Assembly (NCBI GenBank): GCA_029558905.1
Contig: JAKQCX010000015.1
Coordinates: 166,307 to 230,306, forward strand
Source of the DNA: Pseudomonadota bacterium
GTDB taxonomy: Bacteria; Pseudomonadota; Gammaproteobacteria; Burkholderiales; Thiobacillaceae
DNA: 64,000 nt
Direction: 5' to 3'
The position numbers and the translations under genes are program-made. Under the pieces are notes generated by a model. The model was not told the DNA's origin and did no database searches. It saw nothing but the letters and a program-made list of their open reading frames with translations. Positions 44,229 through 54,596 of this stretch are shown here, piece after piece (within the stretch, counting starts at the first letter, position 1; the number at the start of each line of letters is the position of its first letter).

Positions 44229-45019
44229 ACCTTGCTTGCCTTGTGTGCGGAATTCGCGCGGGGCGCCAGCTGGGCGGCAAAACCATTGGGGTAGCGCATG
44301 TCCGCGCGCTGGAAAGGACCCACGGCGGCCACCGCCTGGGGGTAGGCCAGCACGAAACGCTGCAGGCGCTCATGGATGCGTTCCCGCCCGAGCTCCACGG
44401 TGATGCCGGTCTGCGGCACGGATTCCGGCCCTGCAGACCCGCGCGCGCGCGCGGGGCCGTCCTGGGACTGGGTCAGGGTGCGCGTGGACAGGCGCACGCG
44501 CCAGGATTGGCGTGCCGTCACCACCACCTGTTCCACGCGTAGCTTCAGCGGTGCGACGGTATGGGCGAATTCCTCATAGCGGCGCGCCAGAATCTTCTCC
44601 ATGCCTTCGGGCGCGTAGATGCGGGGCAGATGCTGGGCCGGGTCCACGGCGAAGACCTCGCCATGCTCGTTGAGCGTGGCCCGGTCGTTCCAGGCGGCCC
44701 GGGCGCGGTGTTCCTCGACCTGGATCACCAGCCTGCCAGGCCACACCCGATGCACCTCCACGCGCCGCACCCAGGGCATGCGTTGGAAAGACTCCTGCAC
44801 GGTGGCCAGGTCCATGGAGAAGAAACCGCCCCGCAGGCGGCGGATCTCGGTCGGGATGCGGGCCAGGACCTCGTCGTGCCGCACGCCCAGCACCGTCACC
44901 TGACGAAACGGGAATTGCATGTCCAGTACGGTCCGGCCCGTCACCCACAGCACGAACAGCAGGGTGCAGAGCAGAATGCCCCGGGTCATGCGGGAGAGGG
45001 CGCGCGGATCATCCCACAT
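44225..45019 (-). CDS. ftsQ: Cell division protein FtsQ
   Basis: Bitopic protein of 264 aa. A short cytoplasmic tail and a membrane helix (about 13-31) are followed by a POTRA domain ([22 protein letters not shown]) and the FtsQ beta domain ([21 protein letters not shown]). It recruits FtsL and FtsB to the divisome. The gene contains a (CG)7 run at 44440-44453 that encodes part of an Ala/Arg-rich insertion, PARARGSAG, near residue 190. It overlaps ddl by 11 b and ftsA by 4 b. Confidence 0.94.
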   Translation of the reverse strand: MWDDPRALSRMTRGILLCTLLFVLWVTGRTVLDMQFPFRQVTVLGVRHDEVLARIPTEIRRLRGGFFSMDLATVQESFQRMPWVRRVEVHRVWPGRLVIQVEEHRARAAWNDRATLNEHGEVFAVDPAQHLPRIYAPEGMEKILARRYEEFAHTVAPLKLRVEQVVVTARQSWRVRLSTRTLTQSQDGPARARGSAGPESVPQTGITVELGRERIHERLQRFVLAYPQAVAAVGPFQRADMRYPNGFAAQLAPRANSAHKASKV

Positions 45020-46025
45020 GGGCCATCTCCAGTACCCGGAGGCACAGGTCGGGGAATTCGAGGCCGGCGGCCCGGGCCGCCATGGGCACCAGACTGTGAT
45101 CGGTCATGCCCGGAGCGGTGTTGATCTCCAGCAGATAGGGCATGCCGTCGGTATCCAGCAGCACGTCCACCCGACCCCAGCCGCGGCAGCCCAGGATGCG
45201 GAAGGCCTGCAGGGCCAGGGACTGCAGGCGCGCCTCCTGCTCCGCCGGCAGGCCGCAGGGGCACAGGTAGCGTGTGTCGTCGCGGAAGTACTTGGCCTCG
45301 TAGTCATAGAACTCCGTGGCCGGAACGATACGGATGACGGGCAGGGCACGCAGGTCCGCACCTTCGCCCAGGATGCCCACGGTGTATTCACCACCACCCA
45401 GGAAGCGTTCGGCGAGAACCATGGAATCGTGCCGGGCGGCCTCGGCATAGGCCCGGGCCAGCTCGCCCGGGTGCTTCACCTTGCTGATGCCCACGCTGGA
45501 GCCTTCGTTGACGGGCTTCACGAACAGGGGCAGGCCCAGCTCGGCTTCCACCGCCGTCCAGTCGCTGTCCGCCTGCAGCAGGGCGTAGTCGGGCACGGGC
45601 AGGCCCGCCCCCCGCCACACCAGCTTGGTGCGCCATTTGTCCATGCCCAGGGCGGAGGCCATGACGCCGCTGCCGGTGTAGGGTATGCCCAGCAGTTCCA
45701 GCTCACCCTGGACGGTGCCGTCTTCCCCGCCACGGCCATGCAGGATGACGAAGACGCGCTGGTAGCCCTCCGCCTTCAGCTGATGCAGGGGCCGCTCCGC
45801 CGGATCGTAGGCATGCGCATCCACGCCCCGGCCTTGGAGCGCGGCCAGGACCGCCTGGCCGCTCCGCAGGGAGATTTCCCGCTCCGCCGAGTGGCCGCCG
45901 TAGAGCACGGCCACCTTGCCGAAGTCCCGGGCCGCGATCCTGGATACGGCCAGATCCGTGTTCAGGACGGGTACATCCATCCCCGTGTCGGATGTTCCGC
46001 TGCCTGCCGACCCTTGCCCAGTCAT
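45009..46025 (-). CDS. ddlB: D-alanine-D-alanine ligase
   Basis: ATP-grasp enzyme of 338 aa making the D-Ala-D-Ala dipeptide for MurF. Key segments are [17 protein letters not shown] (N-terminal domain), [40 protein letters not shown] (ATP-binding lysine) and the Mg-binding end [15 protein letters not shown]. The protein has about 30 more N-terminal residues (Gly- and Ser-rich, then [17 protein letters not shown]) than typical DdlB. The ATG at 46025 overlaps the murB stop as ATGA; a later start at the inner Met (MDVPVL) is possible. Confidence 0.95.
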   Translation of the reverse strand: MTGQGSAGSGTSDTGMDVPVLNTDLAVSRIAARDFGKVAVLYGGHSAEREISLRSGQAVLAALQGRGVDAHAYDPAERPLHQLKAEGYQRVFVILHGRGGEDGTVQGELELLGIPYTGSGVMASALGMDKWRTKLVWRGAGLPVPDYALLQADSDWTAVEAELGLPLFVKPVNEGSSVGISKVKHPGELARAYAEAARHDSMVLAERFLGGGEYTVGILGEGADLRALPVIRIVPATEFYDYEAKYFRDDTRYLCPCGLPAEQEARLQSLALQAFRILGCRGWGRVDVLLDTDGMPYLLEINTAPGMTDHSLVPMAARAAGLEFPDLCLRVLEMAHVG

Positions 46026-46987
46026 TGCACGCACGGCTTTTCTCCAATGATGTGCACTTCACGCTGCAGGCGCACGCCGGTTCGGGCCGCCACTCGCGTC
46101 TGCACCGTCTCGATCAGGTCTTCGATGTCCGCGGCCCGGGCCTGGCCCAGGTTGACGATGAAATTGGCGTGCTTTTCCGACACCTGGGCATTGCCCACGC
46201 GCAGGCCCTTCAGGCCGCAGTGCTCGATGAGGCGGGCGGCATGGTCCCCGGGCGGATTGCGGAACACCGAACCGGCGTTGGGCTGGTTCAGGGGCTGGGT
46301 GGATTGGCGCCGCTGTAGCAGACGCCTGATCTCCTCCCGGCTGGCCTGGCCATCTCCGCGCGGGAACAGGAACCATGCCGCCACGTACCATTCCTCACGC
46401 GCCTCCTTGGCCTGTGCGTGGCGGTAGGCGATGTGAAATTCGTTGGGCGAGCGTCGGAACAACTCGCCCCGGCGATTCACGCACAGCACCTGGCTCACGT
46501 AGGCCCAGGTCTCCTGGCCATGACAACCGGCGTTCATGGCCAGCGCGCCCCCCACCGTGCCGGGGATGCCCGCCATGAACTCCGCGTTGACCAGGTCGTG
46601 ACTGGCGGCGAAGCGGGCCAGCCTGGGACTGGCCACCCCCGCCTCGGCGTACACCACGCCCATGCGCGCGGGCCCCTGGTTGGGACGCCGCTCGCGGCGC
46701 CGCTCATCGATGCGCAGGGCGTTCAGGGCGGCATGCATGTGGATCACGGTGCCGCGGATGCCGCCATCGCGCACCAGCAGGTTGCTGCCCAGACCGATGA
46801 AGTGCACGGGTTCCCCGGGTCGCAGCGTTCCGAGAAAGGCACACAGGTCTTCCAGCCGAGCCGGGCGATAGAGCCGGTCCGCGGGTCCGCCCACGCGCCA
46901 GCTGGTGTGGCGGCGCATGTCGGCATTCAGCTCCAGGCACCCGGCGGTCGGCGCGCCGGCGTCTGGCGGCAGGGATTCGGCGATCAT
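46022..46987 (-). CDS. murB: UDP-N-acetylenolpyruvoylglucosamine reductase MurB
   Basis: FAD enzyme of 321 aa that makes UDP-MurNAc with NADPH. The FAD-binding region has [14 protein letters not shown] and [36 protein letters not shown] follows. The catalytic Ser is in [19 protein letters not shown]. The sequence runs in the order of the short (type II) MurB form. It overlaps murC and ddl by 4 b each. Confidence 0.96.
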   Translation of the reverse strand: MIAESLPPDAGAPTAGCLELNADMRRHTSWRVGGPADRLYRPARLEDLCAFLGTLRPGEPVHFIGLGSNLLVRDGGIRGTVIHMHAALNALRIDERRRERRPNQGPARMGVVYAEAGVASPRLARFAASHDLVNAEFMAGIPGTVGGALAMNAGCHGQETWAYVSQVLCVNRRGELFRRSPNEFHIAYRHAQAKEAREEWYVAAWFLFPRGDGQASREEIRRLLQRRQSTQPLNQPNAGSVFRNPPGDHAARLIEHCGLKGLRVGNAQVSEKHANFIVNLGQARAADIEDLIETVQTRVAARTGVRLQREVHIIGEKPCVQ

Positions 46988-48378
46988 GGCCGTGCCTGCT
47001 CCACCAGGCCGGCCGGGACCTGGCCGATGGAGCCTGCCCCCATGACCAGCACCACGTCGCCATCCTGGACGAAGTCCGTCACCGCGTCGGGCATGTCCCG
47101 CACGTCTTCCACGAATACCGGCTCCACCTTGCCCGCCACGCGCAGGGCGCGTGCCAGGCTGCGGCCGTCGGCGGCAACGATGGGGGCCTCGTTGGCGGCA
47201 TAGACTTCGGTCAGCAAGACGGCATCCGCCTGGGACATGACGCGCACGAAGTCCTCGAACAGGTCGCGGGTGCGGGTGTAGCGGTGCGGCTGGAAGGCCA
47301 GTACCAAGCGCCGCCCCGGGAAGGCGCCGCGGGCTGCAGCCAGGGTGGCCTGCATCTCCACCGGGTGGTGGCCGTAGTCGTCCACCAGGGTGTAGCGTCG
47401 GCCGTCCGCCAGCTGGAGGTCGCCGTAGCGCTGGAAACGGCGGCCCACGCCATGGAAGCCGGCCAGGGCCCGCCGCACGGCATCGTCCGGCAGGTTCAGT
47501 TCCCAGGCGATGGCGATGGCCGCCAGGGCGTTGAGCACGTTGTGCAGGCCCGGCAGGTTGAGGTGGATGTCGATGGGGGCCCGCTCGCTATTGCGCAGGG
47601 CGGTAAAGGCCATGCCCCCGTCTTCGACGCGGATGTCCACCGCCTGGAAGCTGCATTCCGGCGTGGTGCCATAGGTGAGCACCGGCTTTTCGATGCGGGG
47701 CAGGAGCTCGCGTGCCAGGGGATCGTCGGCGCAGACCACGGCCATGCCCCAGAAGGGCAGGCGGTGCAGGAACTCCAGGAAGGCGCCCTTGAGCCGCTCC
47801 ACGTCGTGGCCATAGGTGTCCATGTGGTCGATGTCGATATTGGTGACCACGCTGATCACCGGCGACAGCAGCAGGAAGGAGGCGTCGGACTCGTCCGCCT
47901 CTGCCACCAGGTATTCCCCCTGGCCCAGGCGGGCATTGGCGTCTGCCGCCAGCAGCTTGCCACCGATGACGAAGGTGGGATCCCGACCGGCCTCCGCCAG
48001 CACGCTGGCCACCAGGCTGGTCGTGGTGGTCTTGCCGTGACTGCCGGCGATGGCGATGCCCTGTTTGAAGCGCATGAGCTCCGCCAGCATCATGGCGCGG
48101 GCCACCACGGGAATCCGGGCGGCACGCGCCGCGCGCACCTCCGGGTTTTCTCCGGTGATGACGCTGGAGATCACCACCACGTCCGCGCCGCGCATGTGTG
48201 CCTCGGCATGTCCGCCGTGCACCTCCACCCCCATGGCCTGGAGACGGCGCGTGACGGCATTGCTGGCGGTATCGGAACCGGACACCCGGTAGCCCAGGTT
48301 GACCAGCACCTCGGCGATGCCGCTCATGCCGGCACCGCCGATGCCGACGAAATGGATGTGGCGGACCTTGTGCTTCAT
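46984..48378 (-). CDS. murC: UDP-N-acetylmuramate-L-alanine ligase MurC
   Basis: ATP-dependent ligase of 464 aa adding the first amino acid (L-Ala) of the stem peptide. It starts [23 protein letters not shown], the MurC Rossmann start; the P-loop is [14 protein letters not shown], and the C-terminal domain has [15 protein letters not shown]. In-frame upstream codons reach 48555, inside murG, but encode an Arg/Pro-rich stretch with no conservation. The resulting 97-b gap after murG is the largest in the mur block and contains no visible feature. Confidence 0.95.
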   Translation of the reverse strand: MKHKVRHIHFVGIGGAGMSGIAEVLVNLGYRVSGSDTASNAVTRRLQAMGVEVHGGHAEAHMRGADVVVISSVITGENPEVRAARAARIPVVARAMMLAELMRFKQGIAIAGSHGKTTTTSLVASVLAEAGRDPTFVIGGKLLAADANARLGQGEYLVAEADESDASFLLLSPVISVVTNIDIDHMDTYGHDVERLKGAFLEFLHRLPFWGMAVVCADDPLARELLPRIEKPVLTYGTTPECSFQAVDIRVEDGGMAFTALRNSERAPIDIHLNLPGLHNVLNALAAIAIAWELNLPDDAVRRALAGFHGVGRRFQRYGDLQLADGRRYTLVDDYGHHPVEMQATLAAARGAFPGRRLVLAFQPHRYTRTRDLFEDFVRVMSQADAVLLTEVYAANEAPIVAADGRSLARALRVAGKVEPVFVEDVRDMPDAVTDFVQDGDVVLVMGAGSIGQVPAGLVEQARP

Positions 48379-48475
48379 GCGCGGATTCCACTCCGGAGGG
48401 GCACGGGGTTCGGCGCGGGGGGCAGGCAGACTCCCGGACGCCATGCCGCGTGCCGTATCGATCGAGTCAGCCTGC

Positions 48476-49561
48476 TCATCCCGCCATCTCCCGCACGATC
48501 GCGACGACCTGGCGCGTGGCATCGGGCCGTGCCAGGGCGCGTGCCTTGCGCGCATGTTCCAGGACCTCGTCGTGGCTCAGACCCTGCAGCCAGGCAGCGA
48601 GGCCCTCCGGGTTGAGTTCGTCTTGGCGTTTCAGCCAGGCGGCACCGGCATCCGCCAGAAACCGGGCATTGGCGGCCTGGTGGTCGTCCACGGCGTAGGG
48701 ATAGGGCACGAACAGCGCGGCGCTACCGCTGGCGGCCACCTCCGCCACGGTCAGCGCGCCGGCGCGGCAGATCACCACGTCGGCCCAGGCATAGGCCGCG
48801 GCCATGTCGGCGATGAAGTCCAGGCATTCCGCCTCCACCGCCACATCGGCGTACCGGGCCCGCAGGGCGTCCAGGTGGGCGCGACCGGATTGGTGCCGCA
48901 CCCGGGGACGCCGCGCCACCGGCAGGCGGGCCAGGGCCAGCGGCACACCCTCGTTCAGGGCCTTGGCCCCCAGACTGCCGCCGATCACCAGCAGACGCAG
49001 CGGTCCCTGACGCCCGGCCAGACGTTCTTCCGGAGCCGGCAGGGCGGCGATCCCCGGGCGTACCGGGTTGCCCACCCACGTGGCCTTGGCGAGCGCCCCG
49101 TGCCTCCGGGCGAGTGGCAGGCCCAGCAGGACGCGGTCCGCCACATGGGCCAGCAGCCTGTTGCTCAGCCCGGCCACGGCGTTTTGTTCGTGGATGACCA
49201 GGGGGCGGGCCAGCAGGGCCGCCATCATGCCGCCGGGAAAGGACGCATAGCCTCCCAGTCCGAGGACCACGTCGGGCCGCACCCGGAAGAGGACCTGAGC
49301 CGCCTGCCAGAAGGCGAACAACAGGTTCAAGGGCAGCAGCAGCCTGGCCAGCCAGCCCTTGCCGCGTACCCCGGCCACCCTCACCCAGGCCATGTCGAAG
49401 CCTTGCGCCACCGCCAGCCGGGCCTCCATGCCCGCCCGGGTGCCCAGCCACACCACGTGCCAGCCTTCGTCCCGCAGATATTCCGCCACCGCCAGGGCCG
49501 GCATGACGTGACCCCCTGTGCCGCCGGCCATGATGAGGAGCGTGCGCGTCGCGGCCGTCAT
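48476..49561 (-). CDS. murG: Lipid II synthase MurG (GlcNAc transferase)
   Basis: Glycosyltransferase (GT28) of 361 aa that converts lipid I to lipid II on the inner face of the membrane. It has [21 protein letters not shown], the lipid I-binding [14 protein letters not shown] and the donor-site segment [15 protein letters not shown]. It overlaps ftsW by 4 b. Confidence 0.96.
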   Translation of the reverse strand: MTAATRTLLIMAGGTGGHVMPALAVAEYLRDEGWHVVWLGTRAGMEARLAVAQGFDMAWVRVAGVRGKGWLARLLLPLNLLFAFWQAAQVLFRVRPDVVLGLGGYASFPGGMMAALLARPLVIHEQNAVAGLSNRLLAHVADRVLLGLPLARRHGALAKATWVGNPVRPGIAALPAPEERLAGRQGPLRLLVIGGSLGAKALNEGVPLALARLPVARRPRVRHQSGRAHLDALRARYADVAVEAECLDFIADMAAAYAWADVVICRAGALTVAEVAASGSAALFVPYPYAVDDHQAANARFLADAGAAWLKRQDELNPEGLAAWLQGLSHDEVLEHARKARALARPDATRQVVAIVREMAG

Positions 49562-50718
49562 GCCTTCTTTCCCCGCATGAGACAGCGGTTTTCATGATCG
49601 ATGCGCAGCAGGATGGCCACCGCCAGGCAGTTGGCGACGATGCCGGAGCCGCCGTAGCTCATCAGCGGCAGGGTAAGGCCCTTGGTGGGCAGCAGGCCAA
49701 GGTTCACACCCATGTTGATGAAGGATTGGAGCCCCATCCACACACCTACGCCCTGGGCGGCCAGGGCCTGGAAGTTGCGTCCCATGAGACCCGCCTGCCA
49801 GCCGATGGAGAAGGCCCGCCAGGTGATCCAGGCAAACAGCAGGATCACGGTCATGACTCCCAGAAGGCCCAACTCCTCGCCGATCACCGCCAGCAGGAAA
49901 TCGGTATAGGCCTCGGGCAGGTAGAACAGTTTTTCCACGCTGTCGCCCAGACCCACGCCGCCGAGTTGACCCCTGCCCAGGGCGATGAGGGCGTGGGTGA
50001 GCTGATAGCCGGCGCCGTAGGGATCGCTCCACGGATCCAGGTAGCTGGTGACGCGCTGCAGGCGATAGGGGGCGGTCATGATCATGAGGACGAAACCCAC
50101 ACCCAGCAGCAGGATCAGGCCCACGAACAGGCGGGCATTGAGGCCGCCCAGAAAGAGAATGGCCAGGGCGATGCTGACGATGACCACGAAGGCGCCGAAG
50201 TCCGGCTCCGCGAGCAGCAGGCTACCCAGCCCCAGCATGACCAGAAACATGGGCAGGAAGCCCTTCTTCAGGCTCTTCATGCAGGCCGCCTTGCGCACCG
50301 CGTAGTCGGCGGCATAGAGCACGGTGGCCAGCTTCATCAGTTCCGAGGGCTGCAGGTTGCCCAGGGGCCCCAGGGGGAGCCAACGCCGCGCGCCATACAC
50401 CTCCTTGCCGACATGTGGGATGAGCACCAGGATGAGCAGGATCGTGCTGACGATGAAAAAACGCGAGGCGTAGCGCTGCCAGACGCCGGAGGACGTCTGG
50501 AAGGCCGCGTAGCCCAGGCCCAGGCCCACGGTCAGATACATGCCGTGTCGCACCAGATAGAAGGTGGCGCGGGCATCCGCGCTCCTGGCCTCGGCGATGG
50601 CGATGGAAGCGGAGTAGACCATGGTGGTGCCCAGCACCAGCAGGGCCAGGATGGCGAACACCAGGCCCCAGTCGAAGGGCGTCAGGGCGCTGCGCTTGAG
50701 CGCGGCGTTATGGAACAT
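49558..50718 (-). CDS. ftsW: Septal peptidoglycan polymerase FtsW
   Basis: SEDS-family membrane glycosyltransferase of 386 aa with about ten helices. It shows GARRWLPLGPLGNLQPSELMKL, LAEPDFGAFVV and the SEDS end GLLPTKGLTLPLMSYGGSG. It works with FtsI at the septum. The ATG at 50718 overlaps the murD end by 11 b; an earlier start would add a basic tail (PKRRQGRA). The aspartate required for SEDS activity is expected in LAEPDFGA. Confidence 0.95.
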   Translation of the reverse strand: MFHNAALKRSALTPFDWGLVFAILALLVLGTTMVYSASIAIAEARSADARATFYLVRHGMYLTVGLGLGYAAFQTSSGVWQRYASRFFIVSTILLILVLIPHVGKEVYGARRWLPLGPLGNLQPSELMKLATVLYAADYAVRKAACMKSLKKGFLPMFLVMLGLGSLLLAEPDFGAFVVIVSIALAILFLGGLNARLFVGLILLLGVGFVLMIMTAPYRLQRVTSYLDPWSDPYGAGYQLTHALIALGRGQLGGVGLGDSVEKLFYLPEAYTDFLLAVIGEELGLLGVMTVILLFAWITWRAFSIGWQAGLMGRNFQALAAQGVGVWMGLQSFINMGVNLGLLPTKGLTLPLMSYGGSGIVANCLAVAILLRIDHENRCLMRGKKA

Positions 50719-52159
50719 GGCTCTTCCCTGCCGCCGCTTCGGCACGTGCCTTCAGGGCCTCCACCGCCGTCACGAAGACCTCGGCCCGGTGCTTGTAGTC
50801 GCGGAACATGTCCCAGCTCGCGCAGGCCGGCGACAGGAGGATGACATCCCCGGGCCGGGACAGCTCGAAGGCCCGATCCACCGCCGCCTGCAGGGACTCC
50901 TCGCGCGTCACGGGGCAGGCTCCGGCCACCGACGCCGCGATGCGGGGACCGTCCCGGCCGATCTGCACCAGGGCGCGCACCTGGCCCGCCGCCGCGCGCA
51001 GGGGCGAGAAATCCTGGCCCTTGCCGTCGCCCCCGGCGATCCACACCACGGGCACGCTCAAACCCTTCAGGGCCGCCAGCGTGGCGCCCACGTTGGTGCC
51101 CTTGGAGTCGTCATAGAACACGCGCCCCGCCACCTCGGCCACGCGCTGCACGCGGTGAGGCAAGCCTTCGAAGGTTTGCAGGGCGGGCAGCAGGCCGTCG
51201 TAATCCAGGCCGATGGCCCGGCACAGGGCCAGCGCGGCCAGGGCATTGGCGGCGTTGTGCAGACCGTCGATGGGCAGCTTGTCCACCGGCAGCAGGCCTT
51301 CGCCCGCCTCGGTCATCCACAGCCGCCCCCCGCGCCGGCCCAGGCCGAAGTGGCCGGTGGGCAGGTCCGCGCCGGGGTGGCATGCCGGTTCCAGGCCGAA
51401 GCTCCACTGGGTATGTCCGGGAAGGGCCATGGCCCGCACGGCGGCGTCCTCCCGGTTCAGTACCTGGATGCAGGAGGCCTTGGCCCGACCCACGTCGGTC
51501 TCCACACCGAAGATGCGGGCCTTGGCGGCGGCGTAATCCGCCAGGCTGACATAGCGGTCCAGGTGATCCTGGGAGATGTTCAATACCGTGGCCGCGTCCG
51601 CCTCGAGGCTCCGGGTTGTCTCCAGTTGGAAGCTGGACAGCTCCAGCACCCACACATCCGGGGCCTGGCCCAGGGCCTCGCGCCCTTCCAGGGCCTCCAG
51701 CACCGGCAGGCCGATGTTGCCGGCCACCACCGTGTCCAGGCCGTAGGCCGCGCAAAGGTGGCCGGTCAGGGCGGTGACCGTGCTCTTGCCGTTGGAACCG
51801 GTGATGGCGATGAGCTTGCCGTGGCTGCCGCGGATGGCGCGCGCGAAGAGCTCCACATCACCCACCACGTCCTTGCCCGCGGCCACGGCGGCGGCCACCT
51901 CGGGGGTGGCCAGGGCCACGCCGGGGCTCAGCACCAGCAGGTCGGCCCAGGCGAAATCCTCGCGGCGGAAGCCGCCCAGGCTCAGGCGCACCTCGGGGAA
52001 GGCCTCCCGCAGGTGCTGTGCATGGGGGGGCTCCTCCCGGGAGTCGGTGCCCCGCACGATGGCGTCCCGCTCCATCAGCCAGCGCACGCAGGACGCACCC
52101 GTATCCCCCAGGCCCACCACCAGGGCCTTTTTTCCTTGCAGGGAGGCGGCCGGGTGCAT
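50708..52159 (-). CDS. murD: UDP-N-acetylmuramoyl-L-alanine-D-glutamate ligase MurD
   Basis: ATP-dependent ligase of 483 aa adding D-Glu. It has the N-terminal ALVVGLGDTGASCVRWL, the P-loop [33 protein letters not shown] and the tail ILLSPACASWDMFRDYKHRAEVF. The start lies 2 b after the mraY stop. The reading frame stays open far upstream through mraY, but that longer version is an artefact. The usual family length is about 440-450 aa; this protein is longer mostly in the middle and the C-terminus. Confidence 0.95.
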   Translation of the reverse strand: MHPAASLQGKKALVVGLGDTGASCVRWLMERDAIVRGTDSREEPPHAQHLREAFPEVRLSLGGFRREDFAWADLLVLSPGVALATPEVAAAVAAGKDVVGDVELFARAIRGSHGKLIAITGSNGKSTVTALTGHLCAAYGLDTVVAGNIGLPVLEALEGREALGQAPDVWVLELSSFQLETTRSLEADAATVLNISQDHLDRYVSLADYAAAKARIFGVETDVGRAKASCIQVLNREDAAVRAMALPGHTQWSFGLEPACHPGADLPTGHFGLGRRGGRLWMTEAGEGLLPVDKLPIDGLHNAANALAALALCRAIGLDYDGLLPALQTFEGLPHRVQRVAEVAGRVFYDDSKGTNVGATLAALKGLSVPVVWIAGGDGKGQDFSPLRAAAGQVRALVQIGRDGPRIAASVAGACPVTREESLQAAVDRAFELSRPGDVILLSPACASWDMFRDYKHRAEVFVTAVEALKARAEAAAGKSHVP

Positions 52160-52161
52160 GC

Positions 52162-53247
52162 TTACCTCAGCTTCAGGGTGGAGAGGCCCACCAGCACGAG
52201 CATCATGCCGATGATCCAGAAGCGCACCACGACCTGGGTCTCCTTCCAGCCCTTCTTCTCGAAGTGGTGGTGGATGGGGGCCATGAGGAAGACACGCTTG
52301 CCGCGCAGCTTGTAGGAACCCACCTGCAGCATCACCGAGATGGCTTCGGCCACGAACACGCCACCCATGATGAACAGCACGATCTCCTGGCGCACGATGA
52401 CCGCCACCACCCCCAGGGCGGCTCCCAGCGCCAGGGCCCCCACGTCGCCCATGAAGACCTCGGCCGGGTAGGCGTTGAACCAGAGGAAGGCCAGGCCCGC
52501 ACCCACCATGGCGGTGCAGAACACCACCAGTTCCCCCGCCCCCGGGATGTGGGGCAGGGCCAGGTATTTGGAGAACACGGCATGACCGGCCACATAGGCG
52601 AACACCGCCAGCGCGCCGGCCACCATCACCGTGGGCAGGATGGCCAGCCCGTCGGCGCCGTCCGTGAGGTTCACGGCATTGCTGCTGCCGACGATGACGA
52701 AATAGGCCAGGATCACGAAGCCGGTGGCCCCAAGGGGCATGACGATCTGTTTGAAGAAGGGCACGATGAGCTCGGTCTGGGCCGGCAGATGGGCGGACCA
52801 GGCCAGCCAGGCGGCGATGAGCAGGGCGATGACGGACTGCCAGAAATACTTCCAGCGCGAGGCCAGGCCCCTGGGGTTCCTGGCCACCACCTTGCGCCAG
52901 TCGTCCACCCAGCCGATGGTGCCGAAGCCCGCCAGGGTGAGCAGGGCAATCCACACATAGCGGTTGGTCAGGTCCGCCCACAGCAGGGTGGTGACGGTGA
53001 TGGAGGCCAGGATGAGGGCGCCGCCCATGGTGGGTGTGCCGGCCTTCACCAGATGGGTCTGCGGGCCGTCGTCGCGCACGGGCTGGCCAACCTTCAGGGC
53101 GGTGAGGTGGCGGATCATCCAGGGGCCCAGCAGGAAGGAGATGACCAGGGCGGTCAGGGCGGAGAGCACCGCCCGCAGGGTGATGTAGTTGAAGACGTTG
53201 AACAGACGGATGTCGTGACCGAGCCACTGGGCGAGCATCAGGAGCAT
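52162..53247 (-). CDS. mraY: Phospho-MurNAc-pentapeptide translocase MraY
   Basis: Integral membrane enzyme of 361 aa (the typical MraY length) that joins the MurNAc-pentapeptide to undecaprenyl phosphate, forming lipid I. Conserved segments are [24 protein letters not shown] (the Asp pair), [29 protein letters not shown] and the histidine motif [14 protein letters not shown]. It overlaps murF by 10 b. Confidence 0.97.
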   Translation of the reverse strand: MLLMLAQWLGHDIRLFNVFNYITLRAVLSALTALVISFLLGPWMIRHLTALKVGQPVRDDGPQTHLVKAGTPTMGGALILASITVTTLLWADLTNRYVWIALLTLAGFGTIGWVDDWRKVVARNPRGLASRWKYFWQSVIALLIAAWLAWSAHLPAQTELIVPFFKQIVMPLGATGFVILAYFVIVGSSNAVNLTDGADGLAILPTVMVAGALAVFAYVAGHAVFSKYLALPHIPGAGELVVFCTAMVGAGLAFLWFNAYPAEVFMGDVGALALGAALGVVAVIVRQEIVLFIMGGVFVAEAISVMLQVGSYKLRGKRVFLMAPIHHHFEKKGWKETQVVVRFWIIGMMLVLVGLSTLKLR

Positions 53248-54596
53248 GGTTCATCCTTCAGCAGCGACTGCACCACGCGCTCCATGCGCATGGCGCGGGA
53301 ACCCTTCACGAGCACGCTGGTGCTTGCTCCCAGAGCGGGCCGGAGGGTGGCCAGCAGCGTCTGCATATCCGTGCAATGCAGGGCGCCCGCGCCGAAGCCC
53401 TGGGCGGTGTTGCGCGACAGGTCTCCCAGACACAGCAGTGTCTGGATGCCCGCGGCCCTGGCCTTTTCCCCCACTTCCCGGTGCAGCGCGGCGGCGTCTG
53501 GGCCCAGTTCGCCCATGTCGCCCAGCACCAGGATGCGGTGGCCGGGCTGTCCGGCCAGCACGCCGATAGCCGCCAGCACCGAATCCGGGTTGGCGTTGTA
53601 GCTATCGTCGATGAGCTGGCCACCCCCCGGGCAGGCGTGATACTGGAGCCGCCCGCGAGTGCCGGCATAGGCCGCCAGACCGCGTGCGATGGCGTCGGCC
53701 GGGATGTCCAGGGCCAGGGCCGCCGCTGCTGCCGCCGCCGCGTTGCGGCGGTTGTGCGCGCCGGGGACTTGCAGCATGGCCGTAATGGGGCCGGCGGGGG
53801 TGAGCAGGTGCACGACGCGCGCATGCGGGTCCTGTCCTTCGTCCACGATGCGCACCTGCGCGTGCGCCTCGTGGCCGAAGCACAGCATCCGCCGGCCCAG
53901 GTTCATCTCCCGCCACAGCCCGGCGTGGGGGTCGTCGGCGTTGAGGATGGCCACGCCGCCGTCCCGCAGGCCGGCATAGATCTCGCCCTTGGCGCGGGCC
54001 ACCGCCCGTACGCTGCCCAGACCCTCCAGATGGGCACGCAGCGCGTTGTTCACCAGCGCCACGTCGGGGCGGGCCAGATGGGTCAGATAGTCGAGCTCCC
54101 CGGGGTGGTTCATGCCCATTTCGATGACCGCGTAGCGGTGCGCCGGTGTCAGGCCCAGCAGGGTGAGGGGCACGCCGATGTCGTTGTTCAGGTTGCCCCG
54201 GGTGGCCAGCACGGCGGCCTCGCCGGCCTCCGCCTGGCAGATGGCGGCCAGCATCTCCTTGACCGTGGTCTTGCCGTTGCTGCCGGTGATGGCCGCCAGC
54301 CTGGCGGGCATGCACGCGCGGTGCCAGGCCGCCAGCCGGCCCAGGGCCAGGCGCGTGTCGTCCACCACCAGGGCGGGGACGAGATCCAGGCCGGAGCCCG
54401 CCGCCACCATCACCGCCGCCGCGCCCTGTTGCAGGGCCTGCGCGGCGAAGGCATGGCCGTCGAAATGCATGCCCCGGAGGGCCACGAACAGGCAGCCCGG
54501 GGTGAGTCCGCGCGTATCGGTCTCCACCCGCGTGAACTCCACGTCGGGCCCGGTGGCGTGCGCACCGATGGCCTGGGCGGCAGCGCGGAGCTTCAT
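53238..54596 (-). CDS. murF: UDP-MurNAc-tripeptide D-alanyl-D-alanine ligase MurF
   Basis: ATP-dependent ligase of 452 aa adding D-Ala-D-Ala made by Ddl. It has [27 protein letters not shown], the P-loop [37 protein letters not shown] and [15 protein letters not shown]. It overlaps murE as ATGA and mraY by 10 b. Confidence 0.97.
   Translation of the reverse strand: MKLRAAAQAIGAHATGPDVEFTRVETDTRGLTPGCLFVALRGMHFDGHAFAAQALQQGAAAVMVAAGSGLDLVPALVVDDTRLALGRLAAWHRACMPARLAAITGSNGKTTVKEMLAAICQAEAGEAAVLATRGNLNNDIGVPLTLLGLTPAHRYAVIEMGMNHPGELDYLTHLARPDVALVNNALRAHLEGLGSVRAVARAKGEIYAGLRDGGVAILNADDPHAGLWREMNLGRRMLCFGHEAHAQVRIVDEGQDPHARVVHLLTPAGPITAMLQVPGAHNRRNAAAAAAAALALDIPADAIARGLAAYAGTRGRLQYHACPGGGQLIDDSYNANPDSVLAAIGVLAGQPGHRILVLGDMGELGPDAAALHREVGEKARAAGIQTLLCLGDLSRNTAQGFGAGALHCTDMQTLLATLRPALGASTSVLVKGSRAMRMERVVQSLLKDEPCS

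Noticed and set aside
50708..53254. An 848-residue open frame joining murD to sequence upstream
   Set aside because: The part upstream of 52159 is the opposite-frame reading of mraY, which is itself intact with all its motifs. murD starts at 52159 with a conserved N-terminus, so there is no fusion protein.
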